Shown here in pieces: positions 1 through 10,050 of a DNA stretch of 64,000 nucleotides. Each line of letters opens with the position of its first letter. Position 1 is the first letter of the stretch. Below the pieces are notes generated by a model. The model was given only the letters and a program-made list of their open reading frames with translations, made no database searches and was not told where the DNA came from. Origin of the DNA: Micromonospora sp. HM5-17 (lineage in GTDB: Bacteria; Actinomycetota; Actinomycetes; Mycobacteriales; Micromonosporaceae); NCBI RefSeq assembly GCF_003762835.1, contig NZ_RJWA01000003.1:806001-870000 (forward strand), written 5' to 3'. Both the position numbers and the translations under genes were made by a program.

Positions 1-149
1 TCCGGCCGTTTGCGGACGGTCGGCGAGGTAGGGGCCGGTCGACGGCCCGCCACGGCGGCCCGTCAGCCCGCCATAGCGGGATCCGGGTTCCTCGGCGCAA
101 GGCGCGACTGGCGTGGCTGGGCGACAGCGGCGCCAACGCGGCCGGGCTG

Positions 150-1166
150 GTGTTGGGCTACGCCCTCGACACGCTGATCGGTGACCCGCGCCGAGGCCAT
201 CCGGTCGCCGGATTCGGCACCCTGGCGACCGCGCTGGAGCGCCGGCTCTACCGGCCCCGTCGATCGACCGGTGCCGGATACACGGCGATAGCGGTGGGAG
301 TCCCCGTGCTGCTCGGCGGTGCCGCCGCGATCGCGACCCGCCACCGGCCCCTGGCCCGAATGGCGCTGGTCGCCGCCGGCACCTGGGCGGTGCTCGGCGG
401 GCGGACCCTGCGGCGGGAGGCGGCGGTGATGAGCCGCGCGTTGGGGACCGGCGACCTACCAGCGGCACGCCGGCGGCTCAACCACCTCTGCGGCCGGGAC
501 CCCGCCGGGCTGGACGAGACCGAACTCGCCCGCGCCACCGTCGAGTCGGTCGCCGAGAACACCTCCGACGCGGTGGTCGCGCCGTTGCTCTGGGGAGCAC
601 TGGCCGGCCTGCCGGGGCTGCTCGGCTACCGCGCCGCGAACACCCTGGACGCGATGGTGGGGCACCGCTCGCCCCGGTACGCCCGCTTCGGCACCGCCGC
701 CGCCCGCCTGGACGACCTGCTCAACCTGCTGCCATCCCGACTGACCGGGCTGCTCACCGTCGCCGCCGCGCCGCTGGTCCGGGGCGACCGGGCCCATGCC
801 TGGCGGATCTGGCGGCGGGACCGGCGGGACCATCCCAGCCCCAACGCCGGTCAGTGCGAGGCGGCGATGGCCGGTGCGCTCGGCATCCGGCTGGGCGGAC
901 GCAACGTCTACTTCGGACGCACAGAGGTGCGCCCGTTCCTCGGTGACGGCCCACGACCCGACGCCCGGCACATCGACCGCGCGGCACGGCTCTCGACCGC
1001 GGTCGGGTGTGCGGCGCTCGGCATCGCGGCGACGTACGCGGCGACCGGCCGGCCCCGGCGTGCCGCCGCCCGCTGGCTCGTCGACCGAATCAGGGCGCGT
1101 CGAGGGCGGTGGCGGCCACCGGTGCCGAAGGCGGGAGACGGTAGCCAGCTGACGGGGGCCAGGTGA
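150..1166 (+). CDS. cobD: Adenosylcobinamide-phosphate synthase CobD/CbiB
   Basis: Membrane enzyme of the late cobalamin pathway that attaches the aminopropanol arm to adenosylcobyric acid. The N-terminal GDPRRGHPV stretch, the [11 protein letters not shown] block and the [10 protein letters not shown] block are family hallmarks, and there are several hydrophobic segments. GTG at 150 gives about 338 residues, a usual length. The frame stays open to the window edge without a convincing ATG, so the true start may lie upstream. The stop overlaps the cobQ start by 4 bases (GTGA), which indicates translational coupling. It is probably the tail of a larger cobalamin cluster outside the window. Confidence 0.9.
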   Translation: MLGYALDTLIGDPRRGHPVAGFGTLATALERRLYRPRRSTGAGYTAIAVGVPVLLGGAAAIATRHRPLARMALVAAGTWAVLGGRTLRREAAVMSRALGTGDLPAARRRLNHLCGRDPAGLDETELARATVESVAENTSDAVVAPLLWGALAGLPGLLGYRAANTLDAMVGHRSPRYARFGTAAARLDDLLNLLPSRLTGLLTVAAAPLVRGDRAHAWRIWRRDRRDHPSPNAGQCEAAMAGALGIRLGGRNVYFGRTEVRPFLGDGPRPDARHIDRAARLSTAVGCAALGIAATYAATGRPRRAAARWLVDRIRARRGRWRPPVPKAGDGSQLTGAR

Positions 1167-2752
1167 GCGGCGGACTGCTGGTGGCGGGGACCACCTCCGA
1201 CGCCGGCAAGAGCGTGGTGACCGCCGGCATCTGCCGCTGGCTACGCCGGCAGGGCGTCGCGGTGGCGCCCTTCAAGGCACAGAACATGTCCAACAACTCG
1301 GCCGTGGTGATCGGCCCGGATGGTCGGGGCGGCGAGATCGGGCGGGCCCAGGCGATGCAGGCCGCCGCCTGCGGGGTCGCGCCCGACCTCCGGTTCAACC
1401 CGGTTCTGCTCAAGCCGGGTAGCGACCGGTCGAGCCAGGTCGTCCTCCTCGGCGAGGCGGTCGGCACGGTCACCGCCGGGAACTTCCGTACCCTTCGGCC
1501 CCGGCTCGCCGAGGCCGCCTTCGCGGCCCTGGCCGAGCTGCGTGCCGAGTACGACGTGGTGATCTGCGAGGGCGCCGGTAGCCCCGCCGAGATCAACCTG
1601 CGGGACGGCGACTACGTCAACCTGGGGCTCGCCCGGCACGCGCGGCTGCCGGCGATCGTGGTCGGCGACATCGACCGGGGCGGCGTCTTCGCCTCGATGT
1701 TCGGGACGCTGGCGTTGCTGGACGCCGCCGACCAGGCGCTCGTCGCCGGGTTCGTCATCAACAAGTTCCGGGGCGACCTCGACCTGCTCCGTCCCGGCCT
1801 GGACATGCTGACCCGGCTCACCGGACGGCCGACGTACGGCGTGCTGCCGTGGCACGTCGACCTGTGGCTGGACGCCGAGGACTCGCTCGCCTACGGTCGG
1901 GTGCTCGGCCGGCCGGATCCGCCGAAGGGCGACGAATGGCTCGACGTGGCGGTGGTGCGGCTGCCCCGGATCTCCAACGCCACCGACGTCGAGGCGCTCG
2001 CCACCGAGCCGGGGGTCCGGGTCCGGCTGACCGTCGAGCCGGCCGAGATCGCCGCCGCCGACCTCGTCGTCCTGCCGGGGAGCAAGTCGACGGTCGCCGA
2101 CCTCGAATGGCTGCGGCGTACCGGACTCGCCGACGCCGTGCTCCGGCACGCCGCCGCCGGACGGCCGCTGCTCGGCATCTGCGGCGGATTCCAGATGCTC
2201 GCCCGCACCATCCACGACGAGGTCGAGAGCGGACGCGGCCGGGTCCCAGGTCTCGGACTACTCCCCATCGACGTCGCCTTCGACCCGGTCAAGACCGTGA
2301 CCCGGTCGGTCGGCACGGCGTTCGGCGCGGCGCCGGTGCACGGCTACGAGATCCACCACGGGTACGTCCTCCGCGCCGATCCGGCGCTACCTCCGCTCAT
2401 CTTCCGAACCGACGGCCGGGGGGAGGGCGCGTTGGCCGGCAACGTCTTCGGCACCCACTGGCACGGCACCTTCGCCTCGGACGAGTTCCGCCGGCGGTTC
2501 CTCGCCGAGACGGCCCGGCTGGCCGGCCGGCGGGGGTTCCGGGTGGCCGACGACACCTCCTTCGCCGCCGTCCGGGACCGAGCCCTGGACCTGCTCGGCG
2601 ACCTCGTGGAGGAGCACCTCGACACCGACGCCCTGTGGCGGCTCATCGCGCAGGGAGCCCCGGACGGGTTGCCGTTCGTACCGCCGGGGGCGCCGGTGTC
2701 ACCGGCGCGGGAGGTGTCGCCGCCGACCGGGGTGACCGGTGCGGGCCGGTAG
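1163..2752 (+). CDS. cobQ: Cobyric acid synthase CobQ
   Basis: Glutamine-dependent amidase that amidates side chains b, d, e and g of adenosylcobyrinic acid a,c-diamide to give cobyric acid. The N-terminal dethiobiotin-synthetase-like ATPase carries GTTSDAGKS (about residues 9-17) and the [10 protein letters not shown] block. The C-terminal class I glutaminase-like domain has the [10 protein letters not shown] nucleophile elbow with Cys near residue 340 and GTHWHGTF with His near residue 432. At 529 residues it is a normal length. GTG start overlaps cobD by 4 bases, and the next gene's start lies within its 3' end, so the three genes are probably co-transcribed. Confidence 0.95.
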   Translation: MSGGLLVAGTTSDAGKSVVTAGICRWLRRQGVAVAPFKAQNMSNNSAVVIGPDGRGGEIGRAQAMQAAACGVAPDLRFNPVLLKPGSDRSSQVVLLGEAVGTVTAGNFRTLRPRLAEAAFAALAELRAEYDVVICEGAGSPAEINLRDGDYVNLGLARHARLPAIVVGDIDRGGVFASMFGTLALLDAADQALVAGFVINKFRGDLDLLRPGLDMLTRLTGRPTYGVLPWHVDLWLDAEDSLAYGRVLGRPDPPKGDEWLDVAVVRLPRISNATDVEALATEPGVRVRLTVEPAEIAAADLVVLPGSKSTVADLEWLRRTGLADAVLRHAAAGRPLLGICGGFQMLARTIHDEVESGRGRVPGLGLLPIDVAFDPVKTVTRSVGTAFGAAPVHGYEIHHGYVLRADPALPPLIFRTDGRGEGALAGNVFGTHWHGTFASDEFRRRFLAETARLAGRRGFRVADDTSFAAVRDRALDLLGDLVEEHLDTDALWRLIAQGAPDGLPFVPPGAPVSPAREVSPPTGVTGAGR

Positions 2753-3494
2753 CCTCGGCCCGGTGCCGGAGGGGGTCGAGACGTACGCCGAGCTGGCCGG
2801 GAGGATTCTGCGCCGGCCGGCCCGGCTGGGCCGTACCCGGCTGGTCGCCGTCGATGGGCCGAGCGGGGCCGGAAAGACCTCCTTCGCCGCGCGGCTCGCG
2901 GCCGCGCTCAGGGTGGCGACCGGGACGGCGCCGGACGACGCGGACCTGACGGCCGGGTCTGCGGGGACGATCGGGCGGGGCCCGGCCGGTCCTGCGGACC
3001 CGGCCGGGCCCGCAGGGAGAGCCGGGCGAGACGAGGCCGACCCGGTGCCGGTGGTGCACACCGACGACCTGCTCGACGGGTGGGCGGATCAGTTCACCTT
3101 CTGGCCGCGTCTGGAGGAGTGGGTGCTGGCGCCCCTCCGGGCGGGACGACCGGGCCGCTACCGGCGGTACGACTGGCACGCCGGCCGCTTCGCCGACCCC
3201 TGGATCGTGGTCCCGCCGGCACCCGTGGTGATCCTGGAGGGCGTCTCCAGCGCCCGGGCCGTCGTCGCGGCCGAGTTGACCCTCGCCGTCTACGTGACCG
3301 CCCCGGTCCGGCTACGCCGCGATCGGGCCCTGGCCCGGGACGGCGCCGACCTGCTGCCGCAGCTCAGGCGCTGGTGGCAGGGTGAGCGGCGGCACTTCGC
3401 CGCCGACCGGACCGTGGCCCGGGCCGACGTCGTGGTGGACGGGGCGGCCGCCCCGAGCCACGATCCCGCTGGTCGGTTCCGCCGGCTCCGCTGA
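2739..3494 (+). CDS. Uridine-kinase-like P-loop ATPase
   Basis: Cytoplasmic P-loop kinase of the uridine kinase/phosphoribulokinase-like group found in actinobacteria. It has a Walker [12 protein letters not shown] near residues 36-46, a [10 protein letters not shown] segment where uridine kinases bind substrate, and a YDWHAGRF motif. Between the P-loop and the substrate motif is a low-complexity Gly/Pro/Ala stretch (about residues 75-100) that looks like a species-specific insertion. GTG 2739 overlaps the end of cobQ; GTG 2763 is an alternative start. The substrate cannot be read from the sequence, and a role linked to cobalamin or nucleoside salvage is only contextual. Confidence 0.75.
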   Translation: MRAGSLGPVPEGVETYAELAGRILRRPARLGRTRLVAVDGPSGAGKTSFAARLAAALRVATGTAPDDADLTAGSAGTIGRGPAGPADPAGPAGRAGRDEADPVPVVHTDDLLDGWADQFTFWPRLEEWVLAPLRAGRPGRYRRYDWHAGRFADPWIVVPPAPVVILEGVSSARAVVAAELTLAVYVTAPVRLRRDRALARDGADLLPQLRRWWQGERRHFAADRTVARADVVVDGAAAPSHDPAGRFRRLR

Positions 3495-3631
3495 CGCCCC
3501 CGGCCCCGGGCCGCGGAGTGCGCGGCCGGCCCGCCCCGGCGGCCCGGACGGCGGCCGGAGTGCCGGGCCGAGGGTGGCGCAGCCGGATCCGGCCTCCGAT
3601 CCGGCTGCCCGCGCGGCCTACGATCACGGTC

Positions 3632-4999
3632 ATGACCACAGCTACCCGTACCGAGTCCGACATCCGTGCCGCGATCGCACGCGAGCTGCCCGGCGTACGG
3701 GCGGACCTGGAGCGCCTGGTCCGGATCCCGGGCATCGCCTTTGACGGCTTCGACCACTCCCAGGTGGAGCGGAGCGCCGAGGCAGTCGCCGAGCTGCTTC
3801 GGGGCTGCTCCCTGGACGTACGGGTGGTGCGGTCCGGCAACGGGCAGCCGGCGGTGATCGGGACGCGACCGGCTCCGCCCGGCGCGCCGACCGTGCTGCT
3901 CTACGCCCATCACGACGTCCAGCCGGTCGGCGATCTGTCGCTCTGGCAGAGCGACCCCTTCGAGCCGGTCGAGCGCGACGGCCGGCTCTACGGCCGGGGC
4001 GCCGCGGACGACAAGGCCGGCATCATGGCCCACGTCGCGGCGCTGCGGGCCTTCGGGGACGCGCTTCCGGTCGGGATCGTGGTCTTCGTCGAGGGCGAGG
4101 AGGAGTACGGCTCCGAGTCTCTGGAGCGGCTGCTCACCGAGCACCGCGACGAGATCGCGGCCGACGTCATCGTGATCGCCGACTCGGGCAACTGGGACAT
4201 CGGCGTACCGGCGCTCACCACCTCGCTGCGCGGCATCGTCAACTGCTTTGTCGAGGTCCGTACCCTCGGTCAGGCGGTGCACAGCGGGATGTTCGGCGGC
4301 GCCGTGCCGGACGCGCTGACCACGCTCTGCCGGTTGCTGGCCACCCTGCACGACCAGGCCGGCGATGTCGCGGTGGAGGGCCTGGTCCGGGCGCCCGGCG
4401 CGACCGTCGACTATCCGGAGGACCGGCTGCGCGCCGAGGCCGGAATGCTCGACGGGGTCTCCTTCATGGGTACGGGCCGGCTCACCGACCGGATCTGGAC
4501 CAAGCCGGCGATCTCGGTGATCGGTCTCGACGCGCCGCCGACCGCCGAGGCGCCGAACGCGCTGGTGCCCACCGCCAAGGCGAAGCTCAGCGTACGGCTG
4601 GCCCCCGGGGACAACGCCGCGCAGGCGTACGCCGCGCTGTGCGAGCACCTGCGGCGGCACGCCCCGTTCGGCGCCTCTGTCACGGTGACCCTGGAGCACG
4701 ACGGCGAGCCGTGCGTGATCGACGCCTCGGGCCCGATGTTCGACGCGGCTCGCGAGGCGTTCCGGATCGCCTGGGACGGCGTCGACCCGGTGGACATCGG
4801 CGTCGGCGGTTCGATCCCGTTCATCGCCACGTTCCAGGAGCTGTTCCCGGAGGCGGCGATCCTGGTCACCGGCGTGGAGGACCCGTACGCCCGGGCGCAC
4901 GGCCCGAACGAGAGCCTGCACCTGGGGGAGTTCGCCCGGGTCTGCCTGGCTGAGGCACTGCTGCTGGCCAAGGTCGCCGAGGTGGCGACCGGACGCTGA
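3632..4999 (+). CDS. M20 family dipeptidase
   Basis: Metallopeptidase (M20, CNDP/PepV-like) of 455 residues that cleaves dipeptides or similar amide bonds with two metal ions. Metal-site motifs are visible in order: LLYAHHDVQPVG, GRGAADDKAG, EGEEEYGSESL and, at the C terminus, ARAHGPNES. The central lid domain follows at about residues 200-310. Start ATG 3632 (MTTATRTES) is preferred over an upstream in-frame start at 3518, because the extra N terminus is arginine/proline-rich and not conserved-looking. No signal peptide is visible, so it is cytoplasmic. Two strong hairpins follow the stop. Confidence 0.9.
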   Translation: MTTATRTESDIRAAIARELPGVRADLERLVRIPGIAFDGFDHSQVERSAEAVAELLRGCSLDVRVVRSGNGQPAVIGTRPAPPGAPTVLLYAHHDVQPVGDLSLWQSDPFEPVERDGRLYGRGAADDKAGIMAHVAALRAFGDALPVGIVVFVEGEEEYGSESLERLLTEHRDEIAADVIVIADSGNWDIGVPALTTSLRGIVNCFVEVRTLGQAVHSGMFGGAVPDALTTLCRLLATLHDQAGDVAVEGLVRAPGATVDYPEDRLRAEAGMLDGVSFMGTGRLTDRIWTKPAISVIGLDAPPTAEAPNALVPTAKAKLSVRLAPGDNAAQAYAALCEHLRRHAPFGASVTVTLEHDGEPCVIDASGPMFDAAREAFRIAWDGVDPVDIGVGGSIPFIATFQELFPEAAILVTGVEDPYARAHGPNESLHLGEFARVCLAEALLLAKVAEVATGR

Positions 5000-5018
5000 C
5001 CCGGTCGGCGGCTTCGAG

Positions 5019-5053
5019 CCCGCGGGGACGGCGGTCTTCTCCGTCCCCGCGGG
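5019..5053. terminator. Perfect 13-bp hairpin after dipeptidase gene
   Basis: CCCGCGGGGACGG at 5019-5031 pairs perfectly with 5041-5053 around a 9-base loop. It begins 20 bases after the M20 stop. The surface-protein gene converges from the other side, so the hairpin probably terminates in both directions. There is no U tract, as is common for actinobacterial terminators. Confidence 0.7.
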
Positions 5054-5096
5054 GATGCGTCCACCTCCGCGATCGCGCGCCTCGCGGTGACGCCTC

Positions 5097-5132
5097 CGTC
5101 ATCGCGGGGACGCGGTGATCCCCGCGATGACG
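5097..5132. terminator. Perfect 14-bp hairpin between convergent genes
   Basis: CGTCATCGCGGGGA at 5097-5110 pairs with 5119-5132 around an 8-base loop. It lies about 50 bases past the end of the convergent surface-protein gene. It shares the GCGGGGA core with the neighbouring hairpin, so the two may be related copies as well as a double terminator. Confidence 0.65.
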
Positions 5133-5180
5133 TGTCCGTCCCCGCGGCGGTGCGGTGGCCCCCATGACCCCGGGCGGGGT

Positions 5181-6773
5181 CTACTCCTCGACGGCGGTGC
5201 CCGGGCGGCGGCGCGCCAGCAGCAGGAGCAGCACGCCGAGTGCCACGGTGGTGAGGCCGATGCCGCTCGTCGGGCCCGGCCGGGCACCGGTGATCGGCAG
5301 CTCGCCGCCACCACCGCCCGGCTCGTTGATGACGATCTTCACGGTGTTGTTTGCCTCGTCCTTCTCGGTCGAGGCCCCCGTCGGACGGACGGTGATCGAA
5401 CCGTTCGTCCCCGGAGTCGACGTGATCCGCAACCGGATCGTGGCGGAAACGGTGCCGGCGCCCGACGCCTCGGCCAGCCATGGTTGCCCGGTGCCGCAGT
5501 CGACGCTGGTCAGTTCGGCGGCCGGCTTGCCCTGCTCGTCGGTGAAGGAGCACCACTCGCTCGGCAGCAGCACGGTGCCGCGCGGCGCCACGATCCGCCA
5601 CGTCGCGGCGCCGTCGGACGGCCCGCGGTTGGTGATGGTGTACGCCACCTCGACGGTGTCGCCGACCGCCCCGGTCACCGCCCCCGCCTCGACCGCGAAG
5701 TCGTGGGTGTTGGGTTTGCTCCAGATCGCGAACTCGGCCCGGGTCGCCAGCTCGGCGCCGTCGGCCGGCCCGGAACGCGGGGTGGCCCACGGCTCGACGT
5801 CGCCCGGCAGCGCGGCGATCCGCTCGGCCAGCGGGGACGGCTCCGCGGCCGCGGTCGATCGGGCGGCGTCGGACGGCTCCGCCGCCGCGGGCGCGTCCAC
5901 CTCCACCGAGGCGGTGTGCCGCTGCGGCCCGGGCAGGTTCGCGCCGACGGCGACGTGGAACAGCGCCTCGTCGCCCTGTGGCGCGAAGAGCCGGACCAGG
6001 TAGCCGGGTGGAAGCGACACCGGCAGCACGCAGCGCATCGTGGTCGGGCCGTAGACGTACCCGTCGGGTGGCGTGCCGGACCGGCCTCCCGTGTAGTCGC
6101 ACTCCTCGTACCGCTCGACGAACGTCGAGCCGAGCGGCAGGGTGAGCGTCAGCCGGATGTCCCGGGCCTCGGTACGCCCGCGGTTGATGATGGTCGCCCG
6201 GACGGGGTGGGTCTCCCCGGAGCCGACCGGCTCCTCGGTCGAGCCGAGGTCCTCGACGGAGACCGCCAGATCCGGGTCGGGCCGTTTCGTCACCTCCACG
6301 GAGAGCCGGCTGCTCGTGGCGGTGCCGTCGGGGCCGGTGCCGGCCAGGACGACGGTGAGGTCGCCGGCGTCGCCCGGCGCGGCATTTGGCCGGCTGGCAA
6401 GGACGATCGACTCGACCGTGTCGTCCTGCCCCGGCGCCAGGTCGGCGTGCGGGCAGGTCACGACCTTCTCGGCGAGCTGACAGCCGGTGGCCGTGTCGGC
6501 CAGGGAGATCACGACATCGTCGGTGAGCCTGCTGCCGTCGTAGGTCACGGTGACCTCGGTGGCCGGCGCCTCGCCGCGGTTGGCGAGCTGGAAGCCGAGC
6601 GGGGTGCCGAGCGTGTCGATGGTGGCGGTGGTGACGGCGGTCAGCGACAGCGCGGGCTGGGGCGATGCGGCGGCGTATCCGGGACCGGGGATGGCGGCGA
6701 GCGCCAGCCCCGCGACGGTGGCCGCGGTGACCGCAGCCACCCGGTTACGGGCGTGACCGGTGGCGAGGTGCAT
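5181..6773 (-). CDS. LPxTG-type cell-surface protein with DUF11/CARDB-like repeats
   Basis: Predicted secreted, wall-anchored protein of 530 residues. It has an N-terminal Sec signal (hydrophobic core AVTAATVAGLALAAI, then PGYAAA). Repeated Ig-like modules follow, each with blocks such as NRGEAPATEVTVTYDG, NRGRTEARDIRLTL and TNRGPSDGAATW, typical of DUF11/CARDB repeats. The C terminus carries LPITG, a hydrophobic helix and RRRPG, which is a sortase signal. A sortase gene is not in the window. The stretch near residues 285-320 is Ala/Asp-rich and may be a linker. The ligand or role is not evident; adhesion or envelope structure is a guess. Confidence 0.8.
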   Translation of the reverse strand: MHLATGHARNRVAAVTAATVAGLALAAIPGPGYAAASPQPALSLTAVTTATIDTLGTPLGFQLANRGEAPATEVTVTYDGSRLTDDVVISLADTATGCQLAEKVVTCPHADLAPGQDDTVESIVLASRPNAAPGDAGDLTVVLAGTGPDGTATSSRLSVEVTKRPDPDLAVSVEDLGSTEEPVGSGETHPVRATIINRGRTEARDIRLTLTLPLGSTFVERYEECDYTGGRSGTPPDGYVYGPTTMRCVLPVSLPPGYLVRLFAPQGDEALFHVAVGANLPGPQRHTASVEVDAPAAAEPSDAARSTAAAEPSPLAERIAALPGDVEPWATPRSGPADGAELATRAEFAIWSKPNTHDFAVEAGAVTGAVGDTVEVAYTITNRGPSDGAATWRIVAPRGTVLLPSEWCSFTDEQGKPAAELTSVDCGTGQPWLAEASGAGTVSATIRLRITSTPGTNGSITVRPTGASTEKDEANNTVKIVINEPGGGGGELPITGARPGPTSGIGLTTVALGVLLLLLARRRPGTAVEE

Positions 6774-6952
6774 GGATCGTGGCGTCCTTTGCTCTGCTGG
6801 CCGCGCCGCTGGCGGGGCCGGCGGGCGCGGCGGTCGAGGGGACGGTGAGTGACGCTGCCCGGACGATAACCGACACCGGACCCAGCCGGCGACCCACGGG
6901 AGAAACCGGAAAAGCGCCCCGGTCGCCCCACCGGGACGGTATGGTATCGAAC

Positions 6953-7159
6953 ATGAGTACGAACGAGGCGATGGCGCGGCTCGATGCCGCGGTCACTGCG
7001 CTGCGGGACGTCGACGTCGCCGCGTGGTCCGACGAGGCGCTCCAGGAGCGTCTTGCCGAACTGTCCACCGCTCTCTGCGCGCTCGACGCCGCGCTGTCCC
7101 GGATCGCCGACGGGATCCGCGCCCGCGGGCTGCGGATCGAGGAGCCGGTTTCCGCCTAG
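6953..7159 (+). CDS. Small hypothetical protein (68 aa)
   Basis: Short helical protein starting at ATG 6953 ([11 protein letters not shown]), or ATG 6941 four codons earlier. Heptad-like hydrophobic spacing, for example [15 protein letters not shown], suggests a small helical bundle, reminiscent of the N-terminal helices of DUF222/HNH proteins, though no HNH part is present. Third-position G/C bias supports coding. It lies 40 bases upstream of the DNA ligase gene and may be co-transcribed with it. Function unknown. Confidence 0.5.
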   Translation: MSTNEAMARLDAAVTALRDVDVAAWSDEALQERLAELSTALCALDAALSRIADGIRARGLRIEEPVSA

Positions 7160-7199
7160 CCCGACCAGGGATGTCGGTCGTGGCTGCCAGGATGGAGCC

Positions 7200-8975
7200 G
7201 TGCGCTTCGTTGACCTGGCCGCCGCCTCCGCCGCCGTCGCCGCGACCTCCGCCCGGCGGGCCAAGGTGGAGTTGCTCGCCGGGGCACTGCGCAGGCTCGA
7301 GCCCGACGAGATCGCGGCCGGTTCGGCGTACCTCGCCGGCGAGCTGCGGCAGCGGCAGACCGGCGTCGGCTACGCCAGCCTCCGCGAGCTGCCGCCCCCC
7401 GCCGAGCACCCGACCCTGACCGTGGCCGCGGTCGACGCCGCCATCAGCGAGCTGGCCGCGGTACGGGGGCCGGGATCCCACGCCCGCCGCCGGGAGCTGT
7501 TGGCCGCGCTGTTCGCCGCCGCCACGACCGACGAGCGGCGCATGCTGCTCGGACTGTTCAGCGGCGAGCTGCGGCAGGGCGCCCAGGCAGGGTTGCTGGT
7601 CGAGGCGATCGCCCGGGCCGCCGAGGTGCCGGTGCCGATGGTCCGCCGGGCGCTGCTGCTCGCCGGTGACCTGAAGACGGTGGCGGTGGCCGCGCTGACC
7701 GGAGGGCCGGCCGCGTTGGCCGGGTTCACGTTGCAGGTCGGCCGCCCCCTCGCGCCGATGCTCGCCCAGAGCGCCGCCTCGGTCGAGGAGGCGGTGTCGG
7801 CGGTCGGGCTGCCGGCGGTCGTCGACGTCAAGCTCGACGGCATCCGCATTCAGGTGCACCGCTCCGGCGACGACATCGCGGTCTTCACCCGCAGCCTCGA
7901 CGAGATCACCCCACGGGTGCCGGAGGTGGTGTCCGCGGTACGCGCCCTGCCCGCCCGCGAGCTGGTGCTCGACGGTGAGGCGATCGCGCTCGACCCGTCC
8001 GGTCGGCCCCGACCGTTCCAGGAGACGGCGAGCCGGGCGGCCACCCGGGGCGCACGTCGGGCCGTCCGCGCCGCGCTGTCCGGGGACGCCGACGCCGGGC
8101 ACGGCGAGCCGGGTGGACCGCGTAGCTTCGGCGCCGCACCGGTCGCCTCGCCCGAGGCCGGCTCGGTGCGCAGCTCCGGCGAGGTGCCGACCGACATCTC
8201 CGCGTTGCCCCGGATCGGCACCTCCGGTCCGGCGCCGGCGACAATTCCCGGGCCGGAGCGTCCGCCCGGCGCCGCGCCGTCGGTGCTCGCCGCGGCCGAC
8301 ACCAGCGGTACGACGCTGCTGACGCCGTTCTTCTTCGACCTGCTGCACCTCGACGGGGCCGACCTGCTGGACGCGCCGGGGCGCCAGCGCTGGGCGGCGC
8401 TCGCCGAGACGGTCGCCCCGGCGCACCTCGTCCGACGGAGCGAGGTCGAGAGCGTCGAGGCGGTGTCGGCGGCGTTCGCGGCCGCCCTCGACGCCGGCCA
8501 CGAGGGGATCGTGGTGAAGGCACCGGAGGCGCCGTACGACGCCGGGCGGCGGGGCGCGGCGTGGGTCAAGGTCAAGCCACGGCACACCCTCGACCTGGTG
8601 GTCCTCGCCGTCGAGTGGGGCAGCGGCCGGCGCCGCGGCTGGCTGTCGAACCTGCACCTGGGGGCGCGCGATCCCGAGCGGGGCGGTTTCGTGATGCTCG
8701 GAAAGACGTTCAAGGGGCTCACCGACGAGCTGCTGCGCTGGCAGACGGAGCGGTTCCAGGAGTTGGCGGTCGAGCGCGGAGACTGGGTGGTTCGGGTTCG
8801 GCCCGAACAGGTGGTGGAGATCGCCTTCGACGGGGTGCAGAGCAGCCCGCGCTATCCGGGCGGGGTGGCGCTGCGCTTCGCCCGGGTGGTGCGGTACCGA
8901 CACGACAAGACCGCCGACGAGGCGGACACGATCGACACCGTACGCGCCATCCACGCGGGCCACCGGCCGGGCTGA
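7200..8975 (+). CDS. ATP-dependent DNA ligase (LigB-type)
   Basis: Joins nicked DNA using ATP. Helical DNA-binding domain in the first 190 residues, then the adenylation domain with motif [14 protein letters not shown] (active-site Lys), motif III LDGEAI, motif IV-like EGIVVKAP, motif V WVKVKP, and an OB-fold ending in [20 protein letters not shown] 7200 (MRFVDLAAA) matches where actinobacterial LigB proteins begin. At 591 residues it is longer than the roughly 510 usual for this family, because of an approximately 90-residue Gly/Pro/Ser-rich insertion (about residues 280-370) inside the adenylation domain. The main replicative ligase would be NAD-dependent LigA, so this is probably a repair enzyme. 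Confidence 0.9.
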   Translation: MRFVDLAAASAAVAATSARRAKVELLAGALRRLEPDEIAAGSAYLAGELRQRQTGVGYASLRELPPPAEHPTLTVAAVDAAISELAAVRGPGSHARRRELLAALFAAATTDERRMLLGLFSGELRQGAQAGLLVEAIARAAEVPVPMVRRALLLAGDLKTVAVAALTGGPAALAGFTLQVGRPLAPMLAQSAASVEEAVSAVGLPAVVDVKLDGIRIQVHRSGDDIAVFTRSLDEITPRVPEVVSAVRALPARELVLDGEAIALDPSGRPRPFQETASRAATRGARRAVRAALSGDADAGHGEPGGPRSFGAAPVASPEAGSVRSSGEVPTDISALPRIGTSGPAPATIPGPERPPGAAPSVLAAADTSGTTLLTPFFFDLLHLDGADLLDAPGRQRWAALAETVAPAHLVRRSEVESVEAVSAAFAAALDAGHEGIVVKAPEAPYDAGRRGAAWVKVKPRHTLDLVVLAVEWGSGRRRGWLSNLHLGARDPERGGFVMLGKTFKGLTDELLRWQTERFQELAVERGDWVVRVRPEQVVEIAFDGVQSSPRYPGGVALRFARVVRYRHDKTADEADTIDTVRAIHAGHRPG

Positions 8976-8983
8976 CGTCCGGC

Positions 8984-9508
8984 TCAGCGGGTCGGCTCAC
9001 CCGGCTCCCCGAACCCGCACGGTCCCGCCCCGCCGCCGGTGTCGCAGCTGATCGGGGCGCTCGCGGCCGACCAGCAGTACGCCCGCCCGTCGACCTTCTC
9101 CAGCGGCTGGTAGTACGCGGCGTACCCGGTCACCCGGTGATCCGGCGGCGCGAGGCCGGCGATCCCCTCCGGCCAGGTCGCCGTGGCCACGCCGTCCTGG
9201 TCGGTGGTGGCGTACCGGAGCGCCTCCGCCGCCGTGGCGCGCCGGTCCAGCAGGGTCACCACCAGCTTCACCCGGACACCGCCGAGCGGCTTTCCGGCCG
9301 CGCCGAGCCGGGCGCTGACGGTGAGCGGGGCGTCGGTTCGGCTCACCGTGACCGGTGACACCTCCAGGGCCGTCTCGGTGCAGCCCTGCTGACAGCCGAC
9401 GGCCGGGACGACCAGCCCGCCCAGCAGGACGGCGGCCACCGTGGCCAGCGCGATGCGGCACCCGCGCCGCCCCGGCGGATCGGGCCGGCCAGTCCAGCGG
9501 GACGTCAC
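8984..9508 (-). CDS. Putative exported or lipoprotein, 174 aa
   Basis: Starts with GTG at 9508, overlapping the Nudix stop by 4 bases (GTGA). It has an Arg-rich N terminus, a hydrophobic segment ALATVAAVLLGGLVVPA, then VGCQQGC, a weak lipobox. The mature part resembles an Ig-like domain (LTVSARLGAAGKPLGGVRVKLVVTL and a DQDGVATATW turn), typical of envelope proteins with bacterial Ig-fold repeats. Cysteines at CWSAA, ISCDT and GPCGF could form disulfides outside the cell. Function unknown. It is the second gene of a two-gene unit with the Nudix hydrolase. Confidence 0.65.
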   Translation of the reverse strand: MTSRWTGRPDPPGRRGCRIALATVAAVLLGGLVVPAVGCQQGCTETALEVSPVTVSRTDAPLTVSARLGAAGKPLGGVRVKLVVTLLDRRATAAEALRYATTDQDGVATATWPEGIAGLAPPDHRVTGYAAYYQPLEKVDGRAYCWSAASAPISCDTGGGAGPCGFGEPGEPTR

Positions 9509-10050
9509 CGTGCGGCGGGGGCGGGTCGAGCCGGACCGGACGCGGCGGTGGCGAGGAACTCGGCCAGCGTCTCGGTGTGGGTGGAGAACGCGAGGTCCAT
9601 CGGCTCGGTGCAGACGAGCCACTCCGTGGACTCCGCGGTGGGAGCCGAGGCAGGCAGCGTGTCGGCGGGCCGCTCGGGCAGCACCCCGAATATCATGATC
9701 GTGTTGCCGGCCGGGGCGCTGCGTACCGCGAACAGACGCACCGCTGCCGCGTCGCCGACCAGGCCGGTCTCCTCGCGGAGCTCCCGGACCAGGGCGTCTC
9801 GCCAGTCCTCGCCGTACTCGATGAAGCCGCCGGGAAGCGCGAGCAGGCCGCGTCCCGGTTCGATGCCGCGGCGCTGCACCACGACGCCGACCCGGCCCTC
9901 GGCGGTGCGGACCGGAAGGATCGCCACCGCCACCGGCAGCGGATTGCGCCAGGTGGTTTCGCCGCAGGCCGGACACGTCCGGGGCCAGTCGGCCTCGGCC
10001 GGGTACGCGGTGCCGCAGTACGAGCAGTGCGAGTGGAGGACGCCGGTCAC
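9505..10050 (-). CDS. Nudix hydrolase with N-terminal zinc ribbon
   Basis: Pyrophosphohydrolase of 181 residues. An N-terminal zinc ribbon (HCSYCG and TCPACG, about residues 7-30) precedes a complete Nudix box: Gly, five residues, Glu, seven residues, then RELREETGL, so the Mg-binding glutamates are present. The ribbon recalls NADH pyrophosphatase-type enzymes, but the NudC-specific SQPWPFPxS motif is not seen, so the substrate is open. GTG 10050 (MTGVLHSHCSYCG) is chosen because it puts the zinc ribbon at the very N terminus. Confidence 0.85.
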   Translation of the reverse strand: MTGVLHSHCSYCGTAYPAEADWPRTCPACGETTWRNPLPVAVAILPVRTAEGRVGVVVQRRGIEPGRGLLALPGGFIEYGEDWRDALVRELREETGLVGDAAAVRLFAVRSAPAGNTIMIFGVLPERPADTLPASAPTAESTEWLVCTEPMDLAFSTHTETLAEFLATAASGPARPAPAAR

